This document shows, piece after piece, positions 44,252 through 52,434 of a DNA stretch of 64,000 nucleotides. This stretch comes from Georgenia sp. EYE_87 (GTDB lineage: Bacteria > Actinomycetota > Actinomycetes > Actinomycetales > Actinomycetaceae). A program made the translations under genes and the position numbers. The notes below the pieces were generated by a model. That model saw nothing but the letters and a program-made list of their open reading frames with translations. It did no database searches and was not told where the DNA came from. The DNA lies in the NCBI RefSeq assembly GCF_023148685.1, contig NZ_JAHXNL010000002.1, positions 434,001 to 498,000 of the forward strand. Reading direction: 5' to 3'. Within the stretch, counting starts at the first letter, position 1. Each line of letters begins with the position of its first letter.

Positions 44252-45259
44252 ATGACGTTGCAGACGGCCGCCCTGGCGCCGGCCGCCAGGGCCGTGCAGG
44301 TGCTCGGCACCGACCTGACCGAGAAGAGCCTGCGCCTGCATCTCGAGGGGTTGCCGGGCGTGGACGCGGTCGGGCTGGACCAGCGGGCCGCCGGGCTGGG
44401 GACGCGGTCAATCAAGACGACCTCGAAGGCGTGGGCCCTCGACAGGGTCATCTCCCTCATCGACCTGACCACCCTCGAGGGCGCCGACACTCCCGGGAAG
44501 GTGCGCTCCCTCGTCGCCAAGGCGGTGAACCCCGATCCCTCCGACCCGTCCACGCCCCACCCCGCGGCAGTGTGCGTCTACGGCGACATGGTCCCGGCCG
44601 CCGTCGAGGCCCTCGGCCCGTTGAAGGGACTGGACGCCGGCGGGATCAACGTGGCCGCCGTCGCGACCGCCTTTCCCAGCGGGCGCGCCTCGCGCGAGGT
44701 CAAGCTCGCGGACACCGCCGACGCCGTCGCCGCGGGCGCCGACGAGATCGACATGGTCATCGACCGGGGGGCGTTCCTCTCGGGGCGCTACGGGAAGGTC
44801 TTCGACGAGATCGTCGCCGTCAAGGAGGCCTGCCGGCGCCCGGACGGCACGTACGCGCACCTCAAGGTCATCCTCGAGACCGGGGAGCTGGCGACCTACG
44901 ACAACGTCCGGCGCGCCTCCTGGCTGGCGATCCTCGCGGGCGGCGACTTCATCAAGACCTCCACCGGGAAGGTGTCGCCCGCGGCGACACTCCCGGTCAC
45001 GTTGCTGATGCTGCAGGTGGTACGCGACTGGCACCGGCTCACCGGCGAGAGGATCGGCGTCAAGCCCGCCGGCGGGATCCGCACCTCCAAGGACGCCATC
45101 AAGTACGTGGTCACTGTCGCCGAGACAGTGGGGGAGCAGTGGCTCGACCCGCACCTGTTCCGGTTCGGCGCCTCGAGCCTGCTCAACGACGTCCTGCTCC
45201 AGCGCCAGCGCGTCACCACCGGCCACTACTCCGGCCCCGACTACGTCACGATCGACTGA
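44252..45259 (+). CDS. deoC: deoxyribose-phosphate aldolase
   Basis: A 335-residue DeoC of the long type, splitting deoxyribose-5-phosphate into glyceraldehyde-3-phosphate and acetaldehyde. Signatures are VAAVATAFPSGR, ADEIDMVIDRGAFLSG, the Schiff-base region LKVILETGEL, FIKTSTGK and GVKPAGGIRT with the second active-site Lys. ATG 44252 follows GGAGG. It begins a new unit after a terminator. The next gene, an aldehyde dehydrogenase, starts 6 bp after its stop and can remove the acetaldehyde. Confidence 0.96.
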   Translation: MTLQTAALAPAARAVQVLGTDLTEKSLRLHLEGLPGVDAVGLDQRAAGLGTRSIKTTSKAWALDRVISLIDLTTLEGADTPGKVRSLVAKAVNPDPSDPSTPHPAAVCVYGDMVPAAVEALGPLKGLDAGGINVAAVATAFPSGRASREVKLADTADAVAAGADEIDMVIDRGAFLSGRYGKVFDEIVAVKEACRRPDGTYAHLKVILETGELATYDNVRRASWLAILAGGDFIKTSTGKVSPAATLPVTLLMLQVVRDWHRLTGERIGVKPAGGIRTSKDAIKYVVTVAETVGEQWLDPHLFRFGASSLLNDVLLQRQRVTTGHYSGPDYVTID

Positions 45260-45265
45260 GGTCAC

Positions 45266-46756
45266 ATGAGCTTCCTCGACTACGCCCCCGCGCCGGAGTC
45301 CACGGCGATCCTCAACCTGCGCGAGTCCTACGGGCTCTTCATCGACGGCGAGTTCGTCGATGCGGCCGGCTCGTCCTTCGCGACGATCTCGCCCGCGACG
45401 GAGCAGCACATCGCCACCGTGTCCGCGGCGAACGCCGCCGACGTCGACCGGGCCGTCGCGGCCGCCCGCCGGGCCTACGGGAAGACCTGGTCCCGCATGA
45501 GCGGCACCGACCGCGGCAAGTACCTCTTCCGCATCGCGCGCCTCGTCCAGGAGCGCTCGCGCGAGCTCGCCGTCGCCGAGAGCCTGGACAACGGCAAGCC
45601 GATCAAGGAGAGCCGCGACGTCGACGTCCCGCTGGTCGCGGCGTGGTTCTTCTACTACGCCGGGTGGGCCGACAAGCTCGACCACGCCGGGCTCGGGCCA
45701 GCTCCGCGGTCCCTGGGGGTCGCCGCGCAGGTGATCCCGTGGAACTTCCCCCTGCTGATGCTGGCGTGGAAGATCGCGCCGGCGCTCGCGGCGGGGAACA
45801 CCGTCGTGCTCAAGCCTGCGGAGACCACCCCGCTGACGGCGCTGCTGTTCGCCGAGATCCTCCAGCAGGCGGACCTGCCGCCCGGGGTCGTCAACATCAT
45901 CACCGGTGCCGGCGAGACCGGCGAGGCGCTCGTCAACCACCCGGACGTGAACAAGGTGGCGTTCACCGGCTCCACCGCCGTGGGGCGGTCGATCGCCCGG
46001 TCCGTGGCGGGGACGGGCAAGAAGGTCACGCTCGAGCTGGGCGGGAAGGCGGCCAACATCGTCTTCGACGACGCACCTCTCGACCAGGCCGTCGAGGGCA
46101 TCGTCAACGGCATCTTCTTCAACCAGGGCCACGTGTGCTGCGCCGGCTCGCGCCTGCTGGTCCAGGAGAACATCCACGACGACGTCGTCGAGCGGCTCAA
46201 GGACCGCCTGTCCACCCTGCGGCTGGGCGACCCGCTGGACAAGAACACCGACATCGGGGCGGTCAACTCCGCCGAGCAGCTCGACCGGATCCGCACCCTC
46301 TCGCGCATCGGCGAGGAGGAGGGTGCGGAGCGGTGGACGGCGCCGTGCACGATCCCCGAGAACGGCTTCTGGTACGCGCCGACGATCTTCACGAACGTCT
46401 CCACCTCGCACCGCATCGCCCGGGACGAGATCTTCGGCCCCGTGCTGTCGGTGCTGACGTTCCGCACGCCCGCCGAGGCGGTGAAGAAGGCGAACAACAC
46501 CCCGTACGGCCTGTCGGCCGGGATCTGGAGCGAGAAGGGCAGCCGGATCCTCGCCGTCGCCGACCAGCTCCGCGCCGGTGTCGTGTGGGCGAACACCTTC
46601 AACCGGTTCGACCCGGCGTCCCCGTTCGGCGGCTACAAGGAGTCCGGCTACGGCCGTGAGGGCGGGCGGCACGGGCTCGCCGCCTACCTGGAGCCCTCGG
46701 CGGAGACGGTCGGGCGGACGTTGCGCGTTGCGACCACGAAGGAGTCGGTGCGATGA
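45266..46756 (+). CDS. aldehyde dehydrogenase
   Basis: A 496-residue NAD(P)-dependent aldehyde dehydrogenase. Visible signatures are VIPWNFPLLMLAWKIAPALA, FTGSTAVGRS, the catalytic Glu in VTLELGGKAANIV near residue 256, the nucleophile region NQGHVCCAGSRL near residue 290 and EIFGPVLSVLTF. It lies 6 bp after deoC, so the natural substrate is probably the acetaldehyde released by DeoC; whether it forms acetate or another product is not decided by sequence. Its stop overlaps the following truncated homologue (ATGA). Confidence 0.92.
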   Translation: MSFLDYAPAPESTAILNLRESYGLFIDGEFVDAAGSSFATISPATEQHIATVSAANAADVDRAVAAARRAYGKTWSRMSGTDRGKYLFRIARLVQERSRELAVAESLDNGKPIKESRDVDVPLVAAWFFYYAGWADKLDHAGLGPAPRSLGVAAQVIPWNFPLLMLAWKIAPALAAGNTVVLKPAETTPLTALLFAEILQQADLPPGVVNIITGAGETGEALVNHPDVNKVAFTGSTAVGRSIARSVAGTGKKVTLELGGKAANIVFDDAPLDQAVEGIVNGIFFNQGHVCCAGSRLLVQENIHDDVVERLKDRLSTLRLGDPLDKNTDIGAVNSAEQLDRIRTLSRIGEEEGAERWTAPCTIPENGFWYAPTIFTNVSTSHRIARDEIFGPVLSVLTFRTPAEAVKKANNTPYGLSAGIWSEKGSRILAVADQLRAGVVWANTFNRFDPASPFGGYKESGYGREGGRHGLAAYLEPSAETVGRTLRVATTKESVR

Positions 46757-47607
46757 CCCGCCTGGCGGTGCCGAAGACGTACAAGCTGTTCGTGGGCGGG
46801 AAGTTCCCCCGCTCCGAGAGCGGGCGGACCTACGAGGTGACGACGTCGGACGGGCGGTTCCTCGCCAACGCGTCCCGCGCGAGCCGCAAGGACGCCCGCG
46901 ACGCCGTCCGCGCGGCACGGTCCGCCCAGCCGGGGTGGGCCGGCGCGACGGCGTACAACCGGGGGCAGGTGCTGTACCGGATCGCCGAGCTGCTCGAGGG
47001 CCGCCGGGCCCAGTTCGTCGAGGAGGTCCGCGAGACCGAGGGCGTCGGCGCCGCGGCGGCGGCCGCCCAGGTGGACTCGGCCATCGACGTATGGGTCTGG
47101 TACGCCGGCTGGGCCGACAAGTACGCGCAGGTGGCGGGGAACGCCAACTCCGTGGCGGGGCCGTACTTCAACCTCTCGGCACCCGAGCCGACCGGCGTGG
47201 TCGCGGTCGTGGCCCCGCAGGAGTCGGCCCTGCTCGGGCTTGTCTCCGTGGTGGCGCCGGCGCTCGTGCCGGGCAACACGGTGGTGGTCGTCGCGTCCGA
47301 GGCCGCGCCGCTCTCGGCCATCAGCCTCTCGGAGGTGCTGGCCACCTCGGACGTGCCCGGTGGCGTGGTCAACGTCCTCACCGGCTCGCCCGCCGAGATT
47401 GCGCCGTGGCTCGCCGCGCACGCCGACGTCAACGCCCTCGACCTCGCGGGCGCCGGGGCGCTGGACTGGGTCGATCTGGAGATCGCCGCCGCCGAGACTC
47501 TCAAGCGGGTGCTTCCGCCCGTCGATGGAGTGCCCGCACCCTCGCTCGGCCGGATCACCTCCCTGACCGAGACGAAGACCGTCTGGCACCCCAAGGGCAT
47601 GCTCTGA
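46753..47607 (+). CDS. truncated aldehyde-dehydrogenase-like protein lacking the catalytic domain
   Basis: A 284-residue protein aligning with the NAD-binding half of aldehyde dehydrogenases (KLFVGGKFPRSESGRTY, AQPGWAGATAYNRGQVLYRIAE, the PGNTVVVVASE and VPGGVVNVLTG segments). It ends where the catalytic half should begin: no FTGS, no ELGGK glutamate and no nucleophilic Cys. The tail instead reads SLGRITSLTETKTVWHPKGML. ATG 46753 overlaps the stop of the complete enzyme, so the two are made together and may form one complex. The ordered tail argues that it is a functional short form rather than decay, but that is inference. Confidence 0.8.
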   Translation: MTRLAVPKTYKLFVGGKFPRSESGRTYEVTTSDGRFLANASRASRKDARDAVRAARSAQPGWAGATAYNRGQVLYRIAELLEGRRAQFVEEVRETEGVGAAAAAAQVDSAIDVWVWYAGWADKYAQVAGNANSVAGPYFNLSAPEPTGVVAVVAPQESALLGLVSVVAPALVPGNTVVVVASEAAPLSAISLSEVLATSDVPGGVVNVLTGSPAEIAPWLAAHADVNALDLAGAGALDWVDLEIAAAETLKRVLPPVDGVPAPSLGRITSLTETKTVWHPKGML

Positions 47608-47670
47608 CGGGCACGACGTCGGGATGCCTCAGGTCCGTGGGCATGACCCGACGGTGAGCGGACATGGCGA

Positions 47671-47700
47671 GGGGCCGGCGCACGGGTGTGCGTCGGCTCC
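47671..47700. terminator. bidirectional hairpin between convergent genes
   Basis: GGGGCCGGCGCAC (47671-47683) pairs with GTGCGTCGGCTCC (47688-47700) with wobble pairs, a 4-nt GGGT loop, and convergent genes on both sides. Confidence 0.6.
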
Positions 47701-47721
47701 TGCCGTGTGACGGGCCGGGGG

Positions 47722-49503
47722 TCAGTAGGGCGGGTCGGTGCCGGTGGTGGCGTTGATGGTGGCCCAGGGGTCGACGGCGGCCGGGGTGCCGGCGGGCGGG
47801 TCGGGGGTGTGGCGGTAGCGGTGGCGGGTGCGGGCGGGGATCCACAGCAGGGTGCCGTCGCGCTCGCGGCGGACGTGCCAGCGTCGGGTGGTCTTGAGGT
47901 TGTGGTGGCGCCGGCACAGGGGGTGGAGGTTGCAGGCGGACGTCTGCTTGACGAGGTGGGCGATGGCGGGGTCGTAGGCGATGCGGTGGTCGAGGTCGCA
48001 GACGATGGAGGGGCGGGTGCAGCCGGGGAAGGTGCAGGTGACGTCGCGGGCGCGGACGGTCCGGGACAGCTCGGCGCCGGGCCGGTAGGCGCGGGTGGAC
48101 AGGCCGGCGAAGTGGCCGTCGCGGTCGGTGAACAGGGCCCGCCAGGTCGCGTCCTGGGCGATCTCGCGGGCGAGCTCGGCCGGGATCGGCCCGTACCCGG
48201 CGAGGTAGCCGGCCGCCTCGTCCAGGCCGAGCAGCGTGCCGGCTCCGACGGTGATCTGCGCCCCGGCCCGGGCCGGGGTCCCGGTGGGCAGGGGGTGGCC
48301 CGCGAGGTCGACGCCGCGGTCCAGGACGGCGGTGAAGAGGTCGACGAAGGCGTCGGCGCGGACCTGGTCCCGGGTCCGCGGGTCCTGACCGGGGTCGGTG
48401 TCGGCGACGGCGGCCTCGGCCAGGGCGTCCAGGGCGACCTTGACGGTGCGGGCGGCGTCGGCGCGCAGGAACGCGGTGATCCAGGCCATCCCGTCCGGGG
48501 CCGGGGTCAGGGTGACCTGGCGGGCGGCGTGCTCCTTCTTGCGCCGTTCCCGCCCGGCGTCGGGGTTGACCGACAGGGCCGCGGCCCGGATCCGCCGGCG
48601 CAGCCGCGGGCCGGGCACCCGGTCGGCGTCCTTGAGCAGGCCGGTGACCACCCGGCGGTGCTCGCGCACGCTCAGCCCTGGCTCGGTGGTGGCCAGGATG
48701 TTGGCCTTGCGGGTGTCGATGCGCCCGGTGGCCAGGGCGTCTGCGACCTCGGGGTAGGTGTCCAGGGCGGCGGCGAGGTTGACCTTGGCCGAGCCGACCG
48801 CGGGGGTCGAGCCCAGCCGGGCGCCGATCTCCGCGGCGGCCTGCTCGGCGGCCTTGGAGGAGGCGCCCTGGCGGTCGGTCAGCTCCCGCACGTGCTCGGC
48901 CTGCCGGGCGATGGCCCAGGACGCGATCCGCTCGTACCCGGCGATCGTCTCGACCAGGGTCGCCGCCCCGAGCTCCCCGGGAACCAGCGGCGCCAGCAGC
49001 ACCGCGAGCGGTGCCCCGCCGGGCAGCGCCTCCAGGACGGTGGCCCCGGCCGCGTCGGCCTCCCCGTCCACCAGCCCCCGTCCCAGCGCCACGCCCAGCG
49101 CCGGATCCCCCGGCCCGGGCGGCGCAGCCGCGGGGACAGGGGCCGCACCGGTGGGCACCGCCGCCCACCACGGCACCGATTCAGCAGGGCCGCCCGGTAC
49201 AGCGAGCGCACCCGGGACAGCGGAGTCGTCTGTGGCGGCGGGTGTGTCGGGGTCGGGCGAGGCATCCGCGCCGACCACGGGTCGGACGGTCCCGCCGGGG
49301 ACGGGCAGGACCGTGCGCCGTCGGGCCGGCGGGTACAGCTCGAACCGGGACGCACCGTCCCCGACCACGACCGTGGTGACCTCACCGGCCGCCGCCCAGT
49401 CGGCCAGCACACGGGCGTAGACCCGCTCGACCTCGGACACGAGAACGCCCGCGGCGCCGACAACAGGGTCGCCGCCCGCCCCATCGATCTCGTCCTCGAA
49501 CAT
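47722..49503 (-). CDS. DUF222 / HNH endonuclease domain protein (13E12-type)
   Basis: A 593-residue protein of the DUF222-HNH family, multi-copy and probably mobile in actinobacteria. The central DUF222 domain spans about 160-430. The C-terminal HNH nuclease motif has CTFPGCTRPSIVCDLDHRIAY then LHPLCRRHHNLKTTRRW at about 495-545, with paired Cys and the His-Asn-His set. A Pro/Ala-rich stretch lies at about 65-140. ATG 49503 follows TAGTGT (minus strand) by 7 nt, a leaderless start; an ATG 30 nt upstream has no support. It interrupts the nucleoside-catabolism cluster. Confidence 0.88.
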   Translation of the reverse strand: MFEDEIDGAGGDPVVGAAGVLVSEVERVYARVLADWAAAGEVTTVVVGDGASRFELYPPARRRTVLPVPGGTVRPVVGADASPDPDTPAATDDSAVPGALAVPGGPAESVPWWAAVPTGAAPVPAAAPPGPGDPALGVALGRGLVDGEADAAGATVLEALPGGAPLAVLLAPLVPGELGAATLVETIAGYERIASWAIARQAEHVRELTDRQGASSKAAEQAAAEIGARLGSTPAVGSAKVNLAAALDTYPEVADALATGRIDTRKANILATTEPGLSVREHRRVVTGLLKDADRVPGPRLRRRIRAAALSVNPDAGRERRKKEHAARQVTLTPAPDGMAWITAFLRADAARTVKVALDALAEAAVADTDPGQDPRTRDQVRADAFVDLFTAVLDRGVDLAGHPLPTGTPARAGAQITVGAGTLLGLDEAAGYLAGYGPIPAELAREIAQDATWRALFTDRDGHFAGLSTRAYRPGAELSRTVRARDVTCTFPGCTRPSIVCDLDHRIAYDPAIAHLVKQTSACNLHPLCRRHHNLKTTRRWHVRRERDGTLLWIPARTRHRYRHTPDPPAGTPAAVDPWATINATTGTDPPY

Positions 49504-49683
49504 GCGTCCAACACTAAAGCGGGCCACTGACATCCGCCGACAGCCGAGTCAGACCTGTGGAGAACGAGGCACAGAAGCAAGAGGAGTCGAGGGCGTGCGG
49601 ACGAACCCGGCACGGGGCGCGGAGCGCGTGCTGCCGGTCCTGGCGTCACGCACCCACCAGAGCGAAGCCGTGCCGGCCAGCGC
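49504..49683. other. noncoding gap between the HNH gene and the phosphosugar mutase gene
   Basis: Apart from the HNH gene's -10 hexamer, this 180-bp gap shows no gene or repeat. It is upstream of the HNH gene and downstream of the mutase, both on the minus strand. No clean terminator or target-site duplication flanking the HNH gene could be found by eye. Confidence 0.4.
49511..49516 (-). promoter_or_regulatory. -10 element of the leaderless HNH gene promoter
   Basis: TAGTGT on the minus strand lies 7 nt before ATG 49503. Confidence 0.5.
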
Positions 49684-51375
49684 CTACATGGCGACGACGG
49701 CCGCCACGTCCGCCCGCAGCAGGTCCATGCGCACGGCGGCGGTGTGCCGGGCGGTGGTCACGTCGGGGCTCGACGGCACGACGACCTCGAGGTAGCACTT
49801 GAGCTTTGGCTCGGTCCCGGAGGGTCGGATGATCACCCGGTCGCCCGCGGCCGTGAGGTAGAGCAGCCCGTCCGTCGGCGGCAGGTCCGCCGAGCCGGCC
49901 GCCAGGTCCGTCGTCGTCACCACCGGGGCCCCGGCCAGGGTGGTGGGGCCGCCGGCGCGCAGCCGAGCCATGGTGTCCGCGATGAGCGACAGGTCCGAGA
50001 CGCGGACCGAGACCTGGCTGGTCTCGTGGACACCGTGCCGCCGGGCGAGGTGGTCGAGCGCGTCGAGGAACGACTCTCCGCGGTCCCTGAGCTGGGCGGC
50101 GAGGTAGGCGATCCGCACGGCGGCCGAGATGCCGTCCTTGTCCCGCACCGCTTCGGGGTCGACGCAGTACCCGATGGCCTCCTCGTAGCCGAAGACGAGG
50201 CCCTCGGTCCGGGCGATCCACTTGAAGCCCGTGAGCGTCGTGCGGTGCTCCAGGCCGTGGGACTCCGCGATCCGCTCGAGCATCCGCGAGGAGACGACGG
50301 AGCTCGCGAGCACGCCGCGGCCGGCGAACGCCGCCGCGACGGCGGTCTGCTCGCCGAGCAGCGCGCCGATCTCGTCCCCGGTCAGCTGGCGCCACCCGCC
50401 GACCTGGTTGCGGTCGGGTACCGCCATGGTGCAGCGGTCTGCGTCCGGGTCGTTCGCGATCACCAGGTCGGCGTCGACGGCCCGCGCCCGGTCGAGGGCG
50501 AGGGCGAGCGCACCGGGCTCCTCGGGGTTCGGGAAGGCGACCGTGGGGAAGTCCGGGTCCGGCTTCGCCTGCTCGGGCACCACGTGGACGTCGCCGAAGC
50601 CCGCCCGGCGAAGCGCCTCGACCGCCGTCGCCCCGCCCACGCCGTGCATGGGGGTGTAGACGATGCGCACCTCGCGGGTGTGCCGCGGGGGAAGGAGCGA
50701 GGCCACGCGCTGCAGGTACGCCTCGTGCACCTCGTGGCCGAGCACCTCCCACCCGTCGGCGAGTGGCACGTCGGTGGCCGCGGGGGCGGCGGCGATGCGC
50801 TCGGCGATCCGCGCGTCGTAGGGCGGGACGATCTGGGCGCCCTGGCCGGCGCCCGTCACGGCACGGCCTCCCAGGTAGACCTTGTACCCGTTGTCTTGAG
50901 GCGGGTTGTGCGACGCGGTCACCATCACGCCGGCGTCGGTTCCCAGGTGGCGGACGGCGAACGCGAGCACCGGCGTCGGCAGCGGCGCCGGCAGGAGCAG
51001 GGCGCGACCGCCCGCGGCGGTGACGACAGCGGCGGTGTCCTTCGCGAACCGTGCTGAGCCGTAGCGGGCGTCGTAGCCGATGACGACGGTGAAGTCGCGG
51101 CCCACCTCCCGCGCCAGGAAGTCGCTGAGGCCGGCGGCGGCCCGGATGACGACCGCCCGGTTCATCCGGTGCGGCCCGCCCCCCAGCTCGCCGCGGAGGC
51201 CGGCGGTGCCGAACTCCAGCGGGCCGGAGAACCGCGAGTCGAGGTCGGCCTGCGCGGCGGCGGCCTCCTCGCCCGTGCCGGCGGCCTGCTCGAGCAGCTC
51301 GGCCAGCTCGGTGCGGGTGCGCTCGTCCGGATCGGCGGCGATCCAGGCGCGGACCTCGTCGGCGGTGACAGTCAT
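49684..51375 (-). CDS. PGM2-like phosphosugar mutase, probable phosphopentomutase role
   Basis: A 563-residue alpha-D-phosphohexomutase superfamily enzyme of the long PGM2-like clade. All four motifs are present: the phosphoserine loop MVTASHNPPQDNGYK near residues 145-159, the metal site IANDPDADRC near 310, the sugar loop GYEEAIGYC near 400 and the phosphate site RPSGTEPKLKCY near 525. ATG 51375 follows GAGGAGA. It lies directly downstream of the purine nucleoside phosphorylase gene and near deoA and deoC, while deoB is not seen. Conversion of (deoxy)ribose-1-phosphate to the 5-phosphate is therefore likely; phosphomannomutase or phosphoglucomutase are alternatives. Confidence 0.9.
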   Translation of the reverse strand: MTVTADEVRAWIAADPDERTRTELAELLEQAAGTGEEAAAAQADLDSRFSGPLEFGTAGLRGELGGGPHRMNRAVVIRAAAGLSDFLAREVGRDFTVVIGYDARYGSARFAKDTAAVVTAAGGRALLLPAPLPTPVLAFAVRHLGTDAGVMVTASHNPPQDNGYKVYLGGRAVTGAGQGAQIVPPYDARIAERIAAAPAATDVPLADGWEVLGHEVHEAYLQRVASLLPPRHTREVRIVYTPMHGVGGATAVEALRRAGFGDVHVVPEQAKPDPDFPTVAFPNPEEPGALALALDRARAVDADLVIANDPDADRCTMAVPDRNQVGGWRQLTGDEIGALLGEQTAVAAAFAGRGVLASSVVSSRMLERIAESHGLEHRTTLTGFKWIARTEGLVFGYEEAIGYCVDPEAVRDKDGISAAVRIAYLAAQLRDRGESFLDALDHLARRHGVHETSQVSVRVSDLSLIADTMARLRAGGPTTLAGAPVVTTTDLAAGSADLPPTDGLLYLTAAGDRVIIRPSGTEPKLKCYLEVVVPSSPDVTTARHTAAVRMDLLRADVAAVVAM

Positions 51376-51404
51376 GGTGTCGGTTCTCCTCGGGACGTCG
51401 TGCT

Positions 51405-52256
51405 TCACAGGCTGCGGACGATGTCCGCGAGCAGGCGGGAGATCCGCGGGCCGGCGGCGCGGCCGGCCTCGAGGACCTCCTCGTGCGAGAGCGGCTCGGG
51501 CGAGATGCCCGCCGCAGGGTTGGTGACCAGGGAGATCCCCAGGATCTCCAGCCCGGCGTGACGGGCGGCGATCGCCTCGAGCGCCGTCGACATGCCGACG
51601 AGGTGGCCGCCGATGCGTCGGGCCATCTGGACCTCGGCCGGGGTCTCGTAGTGCGGACCGCGGAACTGCACGTACACCCCTTCGGCGAGGGAGGGGTCGA
51701 CGTCGCGGGCGATCTGGCGCAGCCGCGAGGAGTACAGGTCGGTCAGGTCGACGAAGGTCGCACCCTCGAGCGGGGACGCCCCGGTCAGGTTGATGTGGTC
51801 GCTGATGAGCACCGGCGTCCCGGGCGCCCACTCCGGGTTGAGCCCGCCGCAGCCGTTCGTCAGGACGACGCTCGAGGCGCCGGCAGCGGCCGCGACCCGC
51901 ACGCCGTGGGCCACGCGACGCACGCCCAGGCCCTCGTAGAAGTGCGTGCGCGCGCCGAGCACCAGTGCGTGCCGGTCCGTGCCCTCGATGCGCACCGAGC
52001 TCAGGGTCCCGCCGTGCCCGACGACGACGGGTGCGCTGAAGCCGGGCAGCTCGACCGCAGGGATCTCTGCGACCTTCTCCCCGAGCAGGTCGGCGGCCCC
52101 GCCCCACCCGGAGCCCAGGACGAGGGCGACGTCGTGCCGCTCGACCCCGGTCCTCCGCGCCAGCAGCTCGGCCGCCTCACGGGCGACGGCGAAGGGGTCG
52201 GTCGCGGGGGCGTCCAGGTCGGCACCAGCGGGGGCGTCGTACGCGGCGTGGTCCAT
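51405..52256 (-). CDS. purine nucleoside phosphorylase
   Basis: A 283-residue trimeric-type purine nucleoside phosphorylase cleaving purine (deoxy)nucleosides to base and sugar-1-phosphate. Signatures are VLGSGWGGAADLLG for phosphate, the GRTHFYEG-like GARTHFYEG, LTNGCGGLNPEW and the purine-site segments YVQFRGPHYETPAEV and MSTALEAIAARH. ATG 52256 lies 6 nt after TAACGT on the minus strand. The phosphosugar mutase gene follows 29 bp later, so the product can be passed straight on. Confidence 0.95.
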   Translation of the reverse strand: MDHAAYDAPAGADLDAPATDPFAVAREAAELLARRTGVERHDVALVLGSGWGGAADLLGEKVAEIPAVELPGFSAPVVVGHGGTLSSVRIEGTDRHALVLGARTHFYEGLGVRRVAHGVRVAAAAGASSVVLTNGCGGLNPEWAPGTPVLISDHINLTGASPLEGATFVDLTDLYSSRLRQIARDVDPSLAEGVYVQFRGPHYETPAEVQMARRIGGHLVGMSTALEAIAARHAGLEILGISLVTNPAAGISPEPLSHEEVLEAGRAAGPRISRLLADIVRSL

Positions 52257-52262
52257 GGTCCG

Positions 52263-52268
52263 ACGTTA
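52263..52268 (-). promoter_or_regulatory. -10 element of a leaderless purine nucleoside phosphorylase promoter
   Basis: TAACGT on the minus strand lies 6 nt before ATG 52256. Confidence 0.5.
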
Positions 52269-52421
52269 TCGCGAGTCCCGGCCCGTTACCGGCGACGACG
52301 GCGGAGCGGCTCATGCCCGCGCCGGCGGAGCTCCCACCTGGCCGACGGGCAGCGGCGTTCCCCGCGGCCCCCGCCCGGCGGTTCCTCCGGCCCGGAAGGG
52401 GCGCCCGGCGACCGGGACGGG

Positions 52422-52427
52422 CAGAAT
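52422..52427 (+). promoter_or_regulatory. candidate -10 element of the leaderless LpdA-type gene promoter
   Basis: CAGAAT lies 7 nt before GTG 52435 and overlaps an in-frame ATG at 52426, which argues against that ATG being the start. Confidence 0.4.
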
Positions 52428-52434
52428 GCGTCGG

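Noticed and set aside
46753-47607. Short aldehyde-dehydrogenase-like gene considered as a fragment cut by insertion of the adjacent HNH gene
   Set aside because: No matching 3' half remains beyond 47607, the tail looks ordered, and a terminator lies between the genes. A family-typical short form is at least as likely, though comparison with relatives is needed.
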